Source of the DNA: DAOUAG01 sp034432935
Lineage (GTDB): Bacteria; Chloroflexota; Dehalococcoidia; SM23-28-2; RBG-16-64-32
Direction: 5' to 3'
Assembly (NCBI GenBank): GCA_034432935.1
Contig: DAOUBD010000088.1
Coordinates: 1-33,966 of the forward strand
Length of the DNA: 33,966 nt
A model generated the notes under the pieces. The model had not been told where the DNA came from. It made no database searches and saw only the letters and a list, made by a program, of their open reading frames with translations. Below, piece after piece: positions 7,412 through 15,292 of this stretch. Position 1 is the stretch's first letter. Every line of letters begins with the position of its first letter. The position numbers were made by a program, and so were the translations under genes.

Positions 7412-9076
7412 CTACATCCGCTCAGGGGCGCTCATGCCCATGAGGTCCAGCGCCCGGGCCAGGATGATCTTGGCCGCCGATACCAGCTTCAGGCGTGCCC
7501 TGGACAGGGCCAGGTCGTCCGAGATGACGCGGCAGCGCTCGTAGAAATCGTGGAAGGCGGTGGCCAGCTCGACGGCGTAGTAGGGCAGTTGGTGCGGCTC
7601 TAGGCTGCCGGCGATGGCCTCCACTAGCTCCGGCAACCGTAGCATCTTACGGATCAGCGCCAGCTCGGAGTCATGGGTGAGGAGCGCCACGTCGCCCGAG
7701 CCGAAATCGCCCACACGCTGGGCTGCCTGCGCCAGGATGCCGGCGATGCGGGCGTGGGCGTATTGCACGTAGTACACCGGGTTTTCGGCGCTCTGCCGCT
7801 TGGCCAACTCGATATCGAAGTCCATATGGGAGTCTGCTGCCCGTTGCACGAAGTTGAAGCGGGCAGCATCGGGGCCTACCTCGTCCACCAGCTCCCGGAG
7901 GGTGATGATCTCCCCGGCCCGCTTGGAGAGGCGCACCACTTCTTCCCCGCGCCTGAGGGTGACCAGTTGGTAGATGATGATGGTCAGGCGTTCGGGGTCG
8001 ATGCCCAGGGCCGCCACCGCCGCCTTCATGCGGGGGACATGGCCCTGGTGGTCGGCCCCCCAAACGTTGATTACCCGGTCGAAACCCCGCAGAAGGAACT
8101 TATCGTAGTGGTAGGCGACGTCGGAAGCGAAGTACGTCGGTTGCCCGCTGGAACGCACCAGCACGTTGTCCTTCTCTTCCCCCAGCGATGATGACACGAA
8201 CCAGACAGCGCCCTCGCGTTCCGCCACGTAGCCCCGCTCCCGCAGCAAGGCCATCGCCTTCTGGTAAGTGCTATCGGAGTACAGAGAGCGCTCGGAAAAC
8301 CAGCGGTCGTAGTGGACGCCGATGGCGGCCAGATCCGCCTTGATGACCTCCAGCATCTTGGCGACCCCCAGGTCGTGCAGCTCCGGCGGATACGGCTCAC
8401 CTGCCGGGCGCAACAGGGAATCGCCCCGCTCCTCCTTGAGCTGGCGGGCCAGGTCCACCATGTACTCCCCGGGATAGCCGCCCTCAGGAATATCGACATC
8501 GCGCCCGAAAAGCTGCTGATAACGCGCGTAGAGGGTCGCCGCGAAGGTCTCCGTCTGGGTGCCGGCATCGTTGACCAGGTACTCCCGCTGCACCTCGTAG
8601 CCGGCGGCCTCCAGCACCCGGGCCAGGGTATCTCCCAGGGCCAAACCCCGCCCGTTGCCGACATGGATGGGGCCGACAGGATTGGCGGAGACGAACTCCA
8701 CCTGCACCTTCTGGCCCTGGCCCAGGGGAAGGTTCACGAAAGCCGGCCCCTGCTTCAGGATGGCGTCCACCTGGGAGGCCAGCCACCGGGGCGAGAGGCG
8801 GACGTTGATGAAGCCTGGCGGGGCTGCCTCAACCTCCTCTAGCGCCTCGCTGGCGCCGGTGTCCACGCGCTGGGCGATGGCCTTGGCGATTTCCAGCGGG
8901 CTCCTGCCGGCGGCGCGCGCCAGACGCAAGGGGAGGCTGGTAGCGTAGTCTCCGTGTTCTGGGCGCTGGGGCCGCTCCAGCGCGACGGCAGGCACTGCCA
9001 CAGCTGGCAGCGCCCCCTCCTCCTGGGCGCGCCGCACGGCAGCGCCGATGATGTCCTCTATCTCGTCCCGGATCAT
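7412..9076 (-). CDS. argS: Arginyl-tRNA synthetase
   Basis: A 554-residue class I aminoacyl-tRNA synthetase that charges tRNA-Arg. In order: an N-terminal additional domain (1-110) with GDYATSLPLRLAR; the class I catalytic domain with the HIGH-equivalent HVGN in SANPVGPIHVGNGRG; LVNDAGTQ; the region around VRLSKRAGEIITL at the KMSKS position; and a C-terminal DALR anticodon-binding domain ending ALDLMGMSAPERM. Length is normal for the family. ATG 9076 starts at the usual residue, but its upstream bases hold no Shine-Dalgarno. The leader instead has a strong hairpin and a short Arg-containing ORF. Confidence 0.97.
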   Translation of the reverse strand: MIRDEIEDIIGAAVRRAQEEGALPAVAVPAVALERPQRPEHGDYATSLPLRLARAAGRSPLEIAKAIAQRVDTGASEALEEVEAAPPGFINVRLSPRWLASQVDAILKQGPAFVNLPLGQGQKVQVEFVSANPVGPIHVGNGRGLALGDTLARVLEAAGYEVQREYLVNDAGTQTETFAATLYARYQQLFGRDVDIPEGGYPGEYMVDLARQLKEERGDSLLRPAGEPYPPELHDLGVAKMLEVIKADLAAIGVHYDRWFSERSLYSDSTYQKAMALLRERGYVAEREGAVWFVSSSLGEEKDNVLVRSSGQPTYFASDVAYHYDKFLLRGFDRVINVWGADHQGHVPRMKAAVAALGIDPERLTIIIYQLVTLRRGEEVVRLSKRAGEIITLRELVDEVGPDAARFNFVQRAADSHMDFDIELAKRQSAENPVYYVQYAHARIAGILAQAAQRVGDFGSGDVALLTHDSELALIRKMLRLPELVEAIAGSLEPHQLPYYAVELATAFHDFYERCRVISDDLALSRARLKLVSAAKIILARALDLMGMSAPERM

Positions 9077-9095
9077 TGTGCTGCGAAACCAGACA

Positions 9096-9116
9096 CCGTC
9101 CGCTTACGGCGGACGG
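9096..9116 (-). promoter_or_regulatory. Hairpin in the argS leader
   Basis: Perfect 8-bp stem CCGTCCGC / GCGGACGG with a five-base loop, ending 19 bases before the argS ATG. There is no T-run, so it is not an intrinsic terminator. The stop codon of the leader mini-ORF (9104-9124) lies in the loop. Confidence 0.6.
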
Positions 9117-9124
9117 CACCTCAC
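9104..9124 (-). CDS. Possible leader mini-ORF upstream of argS
   Basis: The codons GTG AGG TGC CGT CCG CCG TAA encode six residues, two of them Arg. The GTG falls six bases after the -10 hexamer, so a leaderless transcript would begin with it. A ribosome waiting at the Arg codons would prevent the 9096-9116 hairpin from closing. A six-codon ORF can occur by chance in GC-rich DNA, so this stands mainly by analogy with the argC leader. Confidence 0.3.
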   Translation of the reverse strand: MRCRPP

Positions 9125-9130
9125 CGCTCG

Positions 9131-9158
9131 ATTCTAACAGAACACAGGTAAGCAACAA
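9131..9158 (-). promoter_or_regulatory. argS promoter
   Basis: On the minus strand TTGTTG (9158-9153), a 16-base spacer and TAGAAT (9136-9131; five of six matches). Transcription should begin near 9124, about 48 bases before the argS start. Confidence 0.55.
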
Positions 9159-9227
9159 GCGACCCAGGCGGTGCAGGGTGGCGCCCTCGCCTCGGCCCGG
9201 CCGCCGTCCCGCAGGCGGACCGGCCCT

Positions 9228-11690
9228 TCACGAGGCCTCGGCCGTCAAGCGGCCCCAGACCTTCTCCACCTCCGCCCGCAGCAGCGTGTGCTCCGGGCGG
9301 CTCAACGCGGGATCCTGCTGCAAGAGCCGCATCGCCTCCTGCCGCGCCAGGCTCACCAGCTCGACGTCCGAAAGGCGCGCGGCGTGCAACGCCGGCACGC
9401 CAGACTGACGGGTGCCGAAGTACTCGCCGGGGCCGCGGATCTCCAGATCGTACTCCGCCAGCTGGAAGCCGTCGCTCACGGATTCCATGATGCTCAGACG
9501 CCGGTCGGCCTCGGCCGAAAGGTTTTCGGAGACCAGGAAGCAGTAGGCCTGCTCGCTGCTGCGGCGGACCCGCCCCCGGAACTGGTGCAGTTGGGCCAGC
9601 CCGAAGCGGTCAGCCCCCTCGATGAGCATGACAGTGGCGTTGGGGACATCGATGCCCACCTCCACAACTGCCGTGGAGACCAGGATGTCCAGCTCGTGGT
9701 CGCGGAAGGCCCGCATGACAGCGTCCTTCTCGGGAGCGCTCATGCGGCCGTGCAGGAGTCCAAGGCGCAATTCCGGGAAGACCTCCCGCGATAGCCGTTC
9801 GTATTCCTGCACCGCCGCTTTGGCCTCGATGACCTCCGACTCTTCCACCAGAGGGCAGATGATATAGGCCTGCTTCCCCTCCTGGGTCACCTTGCGGCGC
9901 AGGAATTCATAGGCCTCCCGGGCCCGGCGCCCCCAGACGCGCCAGGTCTTTACCGGCGGCCGGTTATCGGGCATCTGCCTGAGCACGCTGACGTCCAGGT
10001 CGCCGTAGACGGTGAGCTGGAGGGTGCGGGGAATGGGCGTCGCCGTCATCACCAGCACGTGGGGCGTGCCGCCCTTGCCGCGCAGGGCGGCCCTCTGCTG
10101 CACCCCGAACCGGTGCTGCTCGTCTACCACTGCTAGAGCCAGGCAGTCGAACTCCACTTGCTCCTGTATGAGGGCATGGGTGCCGACGGCGATGTGGACC
10201 TGGCCGGCGCCGATGGCCCGCTGGGTCCGCCCCTTCACCGACGCCTTCTGGCTCCCCCGCAGGAGAGCGATGCGCAGGGGCCGCTGAAGATAGGCTGGGC
10301 GAAGCTCCATCTCGTTGGCACCGTCCTCCGGCACAGCGGCCGAGGGATCGAAAAGCCTGCAGAACGTCCGGAAGAGCTGCTCCGCCAGGATCTCGGTGGG
10401 GGCCATGACAGCGCCCTGATAGCCACTGGTCACGGCCGCCAGCAGGGCCGCCGCGGCCACGACTGTCTTGCCAGTGCCCACATCGCCCTCGAGCAGCCGG
10501 CTCATGGGCACTTCCCGAGCCAAATCCGCCAGCACGTCGCCGATGGCCCTCTTCTGATCGTCCGTCAGAGCGAAGGGCAGCGACGCCTCGAAGCCGGCGA
10601 GCACCTGCGGCGGCAAGCCGAGGCTACGGGCGCCGCCTGCGGCCTCCCACTCGCTGCGGCGCCGCATTACCCCGATCTCGATGGCCAGCAGCTCGTCGAA
10701 GGCCATGCGTCTGCGCGCCGCCTCAGCCGCCTGAGGAGTCTCCGGAAAGTGACGCCGGAGGACCGCCTGCTCCAAGGGCAGGAGACCCAACCGCTGGCGC
10801 AAGGCCGGCGGCAGCGGATCAGTCAACTTGTCCAGGAAGCGATCCGTGGCGCTGCGGACCAGCCGCCGGATCGTCCGTTGGTCCAGGCCCGCTGTGGACG
10901 GGTACACGGGCAGGAGCGCTGGCCGCGCGATCGAGGGGTCATCCGGAGAGACGAACTCCGGCGTCTCCAGTTGGAGACGCTGGCGGTAAGCCCCCGTACG
11001 CCCCATTAGGGCGAGGCGCGCCCCCGGCTGGAGCTTCTTGGCGATCCACGGCCCCGTCCACCAGATGACCCGCACAGATCCCGTACCATCGCTGACGATG
11101 GCCTCGCTTACCTTGCGGGACTTCACCACGGGAGTCCCGGCCGAGACGACACGGCCCACCACCGTCTGTAGCTTGTCGATCTCCAAGGAGGCGATGGAGC
11201 GAACGCCGAGGTACTCGTCATAGCGATGGGGCGCCAAGAAGAGCAGATCCCGCACTGTCCGCACGCCGACGTTGGGGCTTGCCAACTTCTGGGCGATGCC
11301 TCTGGTCGCGCCGGGGAGCACCGTGACAGGGGAATCCAGAGTGGCCACCGGGGGCGGCGCCTTCTTGGCCGCGGGAGCCTGGGCCGGCCTATCCTCGGTT
11401 GAAGGCACGGGCCTCGCTGTCTGGGCAGGGTTAACCCTGCTCTCAAAACCCTTCGCGGTCGCGGCCAGGAGCATCTGGACGAAGCGCTGCCGCGTAATGG
11501 GGTTCAAGGCCCGGTAGCCGCCGGTGGGCAGCTTACGCAATATGCGCGAGATCTCATGGCCCTCTGGGATTTGCGCCTCCTGGACGAAGCGCAAGAGATA
11601 ACGGTCCAGCCCGCCTACTACCGCTGTATCAGCGCACCTCTTGCGTTGCTCCAGCTCCAGTACGCGACGCAACTGCTGGAGCGTAGCCAA
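9228..11690 (-). CDS. recG: ATP-dependent DNA helicase RecG
   Basis: About 820 residues of the branch-migration helicase that reverses stalled forks and processes Holliday junctions. From the N-terminus: a helical extension of about 110 residues and a Pro/Ala-rich linker, as in long RecG forms; the OB-fold wedge domain (RTVRDLLFLAPHRYDEYLG); helicase domain 1 with GDVGTGKT (Walker A), DEQHRFG (motif II) and MTATPIPRTL; helicase domain 2 with STAVVEVGIDVPNA and QFRGRVRR; and the C-terminal TRG-type region. The TTG at 11690 is chosen, four bases after the degV stop: the ATG at 11789 would overlap degV by 95 bases and add a low-complexity Ser/Ala/Pro segment that is merely degV read out of frame. 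Confidence 0.95.
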   Translation of the reverse strand: MATLQQLRRVLELEQRKRCADTAVVGGLDRYLLRFVQEAQIPEGHEISRILRKLPTGGYRALNPITRQRFVQMLLAATAKGFESRVNPAQTARPVPSTEDRPAQAPAAKKAPPPVATLDSPVTVLPGATRGIAQKLASPNVGVRTVRDLLFLAPHRYDEYLGVRSIASLEIDKLQTVVGRVVSAGTPVVKSRKVSEAIVSDGTGSVRVIWWTGPWIAKKLQPGARLALMGRTGAYRQRLQLETPEFVSPDDPSIARPALLPVYPSTAGLDQRTIRRLVRSATDRFLDKLTDPLPPALRQRLGLLPLEQAVLRRHFPETPQAAEAARRRMAFDELLAIEIGVMRRRSEWEAAGGARSLGLPPQVLAGFEASLPFALTDDQKRAIGDVLADLAREVPMSRLLEGDVGTGKTVVAAAALLAAVTSGYQGAVMAPTEILAEQLFRTFCRLFDPSAAVPEDGANEMELRPAYLQRPLRIALLRGSQKASVKGRTQRAIGAGQVHIAVGTHALIQEQVEFDCLALAVVDEQHRFGVQQRAALRGKGGTPHVLVMTATPIPRTLQLTVYGDLDVSVLRQMPDNRPPVKTWRVWGRRAREAYEFLRRKVTQEGKQAYIICPLVEESEVIEAKAAVQEYERLSREVFPELRLGLLHGRMSAPEKDAVMRAFRDHELDILVSTAVVEVGIDVPNATVMLIEGADRFGLAQLHQFRGRVRRSSEQAYCFLVSENLSAEADRRLSIMESVSDGFQLAEYDLEIRGPGEYFGTRQSGVPALHAARLSDVELVSLARQEAMRLLQQDPALSRPEHTLLRAEVEKVWGRLTAEAS

Positions 11691-11694
11691 GCTG

Positions 11695-12540
11695 TTATTC
11701 TTCGGTTTCGAGGACGCCGATGCCGAGGAGGCTGGGGCCGGCGTGGACGCCGATGACGGGGCCGATCCTGATAACGCGTATCGTCGCATGGGGGAGCGCC
11801 GCCTCTATCCTACGTCTCATCATCTCAGCATCCTGGGCGTTGGTGCCATAGGCTATTGCCACCTCTTTGGTGCGGGGGAAGGAGGTTGCGATCTGGAACA
11901 TTCGCTCCGTGGCCATGCCCCAGGTGCGCACCCGCTCCTCTGGATGGAGTTCGCCGTCCCGCAGCGAGAGGATTGGCTTTACCCTCAGTACGGCCCCGAG
12001 GAACGCCCTAGCCCTGCCGATGCGCCCGCCCCTACGCAGATACTCCAAAGTGTCCAGGACCACGTAGAGGTGGATGTGGGGCACCATCCGGGGGATGATG
12101 GCCTTGATCTCTTCCACCGTCGCTCCCCCTTTGGCAGCGCGGGCTGCGGCCTCTACGAGAAAGGTCATGCCCATAGAGATGACGTTGGAGTCGATGACCT
12201 CGATGCGGGCGCCGCGTTCCGCTAGCTGCCGGGCGGCCTGGCAGGCCACGTCGTAGGTGGCGGAGAGCTTCGCCGACAGATGTATGGAGACGATCTCGTT
12301 GGTCTCCTTCAAGAGCTCTTCGTACACGGCCAGGAAGTCGCCCAGGGAAGGGGCGGAGGTTGTGGGGTGCACCTTCCCGGAGACCAGCTTGTCATAGAAG
12401 AGGTCATGGCTGATATCGACCCCTTCCTTGAAGACCTCATCGCCGAAGATCACGCTGAGGGGCACCACAGCCACACCCAGCTCCCTCGCCATTTCGGCTG
12501 GCATGTCCGACGTGCTGTCGGTGACGATGCGGACGGTCAC
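11695..12540 (-). CDS. DegV family fatty-acid-binding protein (FakB-like)
   Basis: A 281-residue DegV protein, about the usual length of 280. N-terminal motif RIVTDSTSDMP, then TTSAPSLGDF, HLSAKLSATYDVA, DTLEYLRRGGRIGRA, and a C-terminal GPVIGVHAGPSLLGIG. In the family, FakB binds a fatty acid and presents it to the kinase FakA, giving acyl phosphate for phospholipid synthesis. A fakA-like gene lies immediately upstream, supporting that role here. The start is GTG 12540 with GGAGG seven bases upstream. Confidence 0.92.
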   Translation of the reverse strand: MTVRIVTDSTSDMPAEMARELGVAVVPLSVIFGDEVFKEGVDISHDLFYDKLVSGKVHPTTSAPSLGDFLAVYEELLKETNEIVSIHLSAKLSATYDVACQAARQLAERGARIEVIDSNVISMGMTFLVEAAARAAKGGATVEEIKAIIPRMVPHIHLYVVLDTLEYLRRGGRIGRARAFLGAVLRVKPILSLRDGELHPEERVRTWGMATERMFQIATSFPRTKEVAIAYGTNAQDAEMMRRRIEAALPHATIRVIRIGPVIGVHAGPSLLGIGVLETEE

Positions 12541-12560
12541 GGGCAGCCTCCTTCGCCGGT

Positions 12561-12569
12561 AGTATATCA
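12561..12569 (-). promoter_or_regulatory. Extended -10 promoter before degV
   Basis: On the minus strand TGATATACT, which is TGn plus TATACT, lies in the 53-base gap between fakA and degV. It would give degV-recG their own message with a leader of about 15 bases carrying GGAGG. No -35 is visible. Confidence 0.45.
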
Positions 12570-12593
12570 GGAGCGAGGGGACATCGAGGGTGT

Positions 12594-14261
12594 CTACTCT
12601 ACGGAGATGATGTAGTCATAGTGGGGCTGCCCGCCGAACACCACCTCTACCTCATGGTTTGGCAGGCGCCGGCGCAGCTCGTTTGCCAAGGCCTTGGCAG
12701 CCGCCTCTCCGGTGTTGCCCCCGTAGTAGAGGGTGACGAGGCTCGTGCCGGGACCCGCCACTGGCGTCAGCGCCAACGTGGCGGCCTCTTCGGGAGACGA
12801 GGCCGCCAACTTCAGCTCGTCGTCGACGATGGCTATGACCTGCCCTTCCTGCACCTTTACGCCGCCGATGCTGGTGGAGCGCACGGCCCTCGTGATCTCC
12901 ACCGTGTGCACGCCAGCGCGCCCCTCCTCCATCGCCACCGCGTTGGCCTCGAGGGAATCCTCTGGGTTCATGGCTAGCAGGGCGGCGATGCCCTGGGGCA
13001 TGGACCGGGTGGGCACCACCCGCACCCTCTTCTTGGATAGCCCCTTCGCCTGCTCCGCCGCCAGGATGATGTTCTTATCGTTGGGCAGCACCACCACGTC
13101 GTCAGATGGGCAGTCGTCGATGGCCTCCAGGATCTCTCGCGTGCTGGGGTTCATGGTGGGGCCCCCGGACACGATCCTGGTGCAGCCCACGCTCCGGAAG
13201 ACGCGGGCCATCCCCTCTCCGGCCACGACAGCCACGCTGGATACGGCCCCGGGCAACGCCTCTGGCGGGGCCGCCTCCTGTCCCCCCGCCTGCATCTCTT
13301 CGTGCATCCGCACGAACTCCTCGGCTTGGCGCCGGATGTTGTCCACCTTCACCTGCGTCACGCTGCCGGCGGAGGTTGCGTAGCTGAGGGCCGCGCCGGG
13401 GTCATCGGTGTGCACGTGCACGCGCACCATCTCCCGGTCTCCCACTACCAGAACGGAGTCCCCCAAGGCCAGCAGCTTCTCTCGAAAGGAGGCCGGATCC
13501 AAGTCCCGGCCCTCCACCAGGAGCTCGGTGCAGTAACCGTAGAGCGATTCCTCCATCTGGTGCCGCTGCTCCGTGAGCGTCAGCCACTCGTGGGCCACTG
13601 TGCCGGGAGCTACGGCGACCTCCTCCAAGGGCTGGCCTTCCAGGTGCTTGAGCATGCCTTCCAGGAGGAAGGCGAGGCCAAGGCCACCGGCATCGACGAC
13701 GCCGGCTTCTGCCAGCACAGGCAGCAACGATGGCGTCCGCTCCACGCTCTCCTTGGCGGCCTCCACAGCGCGGGCCAGAAGGCCGCCTACGTCAGCCCCC
13801 TCTTGCCGCAGCCAGTCCTGGGCAGCCTCTGCCACCTCCCTCACGACCGTCAGGATCGTCCCCTCCACCGGCTTCGTCACCGCCTTGTACGCGGCCTGTG
13901 CCCCCTCCTGAAAGCCGGCGGCCAAGCCCTTGGCGTCAACCCTCGCTGCGGCGCCGATCGCCTGCGCCAGACCGCGGATGATCTGGGAGAGGATTACGCC
14001 GGAGTTGCCGCGGGCGCCCATCAGGGCCCCGCGGGCCATCGCCGCCAGCATCGCCCCAGCCTGGCCATCGGTGCACCGGCGGGCCTCGTCCATGACGGAG
14101 CGCATGGTGAGGTACATATTCGTGCCGGTGTCGCCGTCGGGCACGGGGAAGACGTTGACGGCGTTGACCTCCTCTACGTGACGCTCCAGCCACGTGGTGG
14201 CGGCGGCGAAGAGGTCTCGTAGCTGCGGCCCCGAGAGGGAGGGGACGGTGGGTCCTGTCAC
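12594..14261 (-). CDS. fakA: DAK2 domain fatty acid kinase FakA (YloV family)
   Basis: 555 residues from GTG 14261. The N-terminal DhaL/DAK2 kinase domain (about 1-205) has VNVFPVPDGDTGTNMYLTM with Mg-binding D42 and D44, and ALMGARGNSGVILSQ. A middle domain (about 210-330) carries the VHVHTDDPG motif, and the C-terminal domain resembles DegV. In the family, FakA phosphorylates fatty acids bound to FakB; the adjacent degV gene supplies the partner. GTG 14261 begins at the usual N-terminus (SLSGPQLRDLF); the open frame to 14417 runs across the divergent promoter region and the rpmB start, so it is rejected. GAGG lies about eight bases upstream. Confidence 0.92.
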   Translation of the reverse strand: MTGPTVPSLSGPQLRDLFAAATTWLERHVEEVNAVNVFPVPDGDTGTNMYLTMRSVMDEARRCTDGQAGAMLAAMARGALMGARGNSGVILSQIIRGLAQAIGAAARVDAKGLAAGFQEGAQAAYKAVTKPVEGTILTVVREVAEAAQDWLRQEGADVGGLLARAVEAAKESVERTPSLLPVLAEAGVVDAGGLGLAFLLEGMLKHLEGQPLEEVAVAPGTVAHEWLTLTEQRHQMEESLYGYCTELLVEGRDLDPASFREKLLALGDSVLVVGDREMVRVHVHTDDPGAALSYATSAGSVTQVKVDNIRRQAEEFVRMHEEMQAGGQEAAPPEALPGAVSSVAVVAGEGMARVFRSVGCTRIVSGGPTMNPSTREILEAIDDCPSDDVVVLPNDKNIILAAEQAKGLSKKRVRVVPTRSMPQGIAALLAMNPEDSLEANAVAMEEGRAGVHTVEITRAVRSTSIGGVKVQEGQVIAIVDDELKLAASSPEEAATLALTPVAGPGTSLVTLYYGGNTGEAAAKALANELRRRLPNHEVEVVFGGQPHYDYIISVE

Positions 14262-14306
14262 AGAGCAGCCTCGGCCGGCTTGGAGCGAGTCCGGAACGGC
14301 TTCTCC

Positions 14307-14335
14307 TTGCCGGGAGCGATCGCGGATGATACCAT
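14307..14335 (+). promoter_or_regulatory. rpmB promoter
   Basis: TTGCCG (14307-14312), a 17-base spacer and TACCAT (14330-14335), each four of six. Start near 14342, leader about 45 bases, with a weak AAAGG-type ribosome site before GTG 14387. It overlaps the opposing -10 at 14326-14334. Confidence 0.5.
14326..14334 (-). promoter_or_regulatory. Possible second fakA promoter, extended -10
   Basis: On the minus strand TGGTATCAT (TGn plus TATCAT). It shares bases with the rpmB -10, so the two opposing promoters could not be occupied together. Confidence 0.35.
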
Positions 14336-14347
14336 ACTCGCGGCGCA

Positions 14348-14376
14348 ATTCTATCAGCGCCCAATTCAAGGGTAAA
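14348..14376 (-). promoter_or_regulatory. fakA promoter
   Basis: On the minus strand TTTACC (14376-14371), a 17-base spacer and TAGAAT (14353-14348; five of six). Start near 14341 with a leader of about 80 bases. Confidence 0.5.
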
Positions 14377-14386
14377 GGTAACGGCA

Positions 14387-14596
14387 GTGGCGAAGTGTGA
14401 CGTATGCGGTAAGACAACGGCCTACGGCCGCAATATCCGGCACAAACATTCCGGCCGCTGGGAGCGCAAGGCCCCGCGGACCAACCGCACGTTCAAGGCG
14501 AACGTGCAGAATAAGACCCTCTACGTCCAGGGGGTGCCGCTTCGCCTGAAGATCTGCACCCGCTGCCTGCGCACGTACCTCAAGTCGGCCGTATAG
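14387..14596 (+). CDS. rpmB: 50S ribosomal protein L28
   Basis: 69 residues, normal for bacterial L28. It begins with the zinc-ribbon-type pair CDVCGK, continues with GRNIRHKHSGRWERKAPRTNRTFKANVQ and ends with the second pair CTRCLRTYLKSA, giving a four-cysteine (CxxC...CxxC) form. It is a structural protein of the large subunit near the E site. The start is GTG 14387. It is divergent from fakA, a neighbourhood also known from Firmicutes, and converges on rpe with a 15-base gap. Confidence 0.96.
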   Translation: MAKCDVCGKTTAYGRNIRHKHSGRWERKAPRTNRTFKANVQNKTLYVQGVPLRLKICTRCLRTYLKSAV

Positions 14597-14611
14597 GGCC
14601 CGCCGCAGCCC

Positions 14612-15292
14612 CTAGCCCGCAGTGCCCACCGTGGCCAAGGCCTCCCGCAGGCGGGCTATGTTCTGCGCTACGGAGGCCCGGTCGTTGAATACCGCCGAGG
14701 CGGCCACCAGGACGTCCGCTCCAGCGATGGCGCAGCGGGGAGCGGTCTCGGGCGAGACGCCCCCGTCCACCTCTATCTCCGCGGCAAAGCCGCCAGCGTC
14801 GATTAGCTGCCGCAGGCGCTGCACCTTGGGCAAGACACCTTCGATGAACCTCTGGCCGGACCAGCCGGGGTTTACCGCCATGACCATCACCTGATCCACC
14901 AGGGGGAGCACTTCCTCGATGGCGCTTACCGGGGTCCCCGGGTTCAGGCAGACCCCGGCCTTCTTCCCGCGCGAGTGCACCTCCTGGATGATCCGGTGAG
15001 CGTGGGTGGCTGCCTCCGCATGCACATTGATTATGTCGCCGCCCGCATCCATGAAGGCGCCGATGTGCCGCTCTGGCTCGGCGACCATCAGGTGGATGTC
15101 CAGGGTAAGGGAAGTGACCCTTCGTACCGCCTCAACTATCGGGGCTCCCAGCGATATGACGGGCACAAAACGGCCGTCCATAACGTCAATATGGATATAG
15201 GCCGCACCAGCAGCCTCGCACTCCTTTATCTGCTCACCGAGCCGGGCGAAATCGGCTGCTAGGATGGAAGGTGCGAGCTTGATGCCCCTCAA
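14612..15292 (-). CDS. rpe: Ribulose-phosphate 3-epimerase
   Basis: A 226-residue TIM barrel that interconverts ribulose-5-phosphate and xylulose-5-phosphate. Motifs: LAPSILAADFARL, the metal-site motifs HIDVMDGRFVP and LDIHLMV, MAVNPGWSGQRF, and the phosphate-binding EVDGGVS and GADVLVAASAVF. Length matches the family. The start is TTG 15292, which overlaps the argH stop in the sequence TTGA, indicating translational coupling although the pathways are unrelated. Confidence 0.95.
   Translation of the reverse strand: MRGIKLAPSILAADFARLGEQIKECEAAGAAYIHIDVMDGRFVPVISLGAPIVEAVRRVTSLTLDIHLMVAEPERHIGAFMDAGGDIINVHAEAATHAHRIIQEVHSRGKKAGVCLNPGTPVSAIEEVLPLVDQVMVMAVNPGWSGQRFIEGVLPKVQRLRQLIDAGGFAAEIEVDGGVSPETAPRCAIAGADVLVAASAVFNDRASVAQNIARLREALATVGTAG

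Noticed and set aside
9096..9116. argS leader hairpin as an intrinsic terminator
   Set aside because: No T-run follows on the transcribed strand.
11691..11789. Longer RecG N-terminus from ATG 11789
   Set aside because: It overlaps degV by 95 bases and adds only low-complexity residues from another frame of degV.
14262..14417. Longer FakA from 14417
   Set aside because: It crosses the divergent promoters and the rpmB start; the family N-terminus matches GTG 14261.
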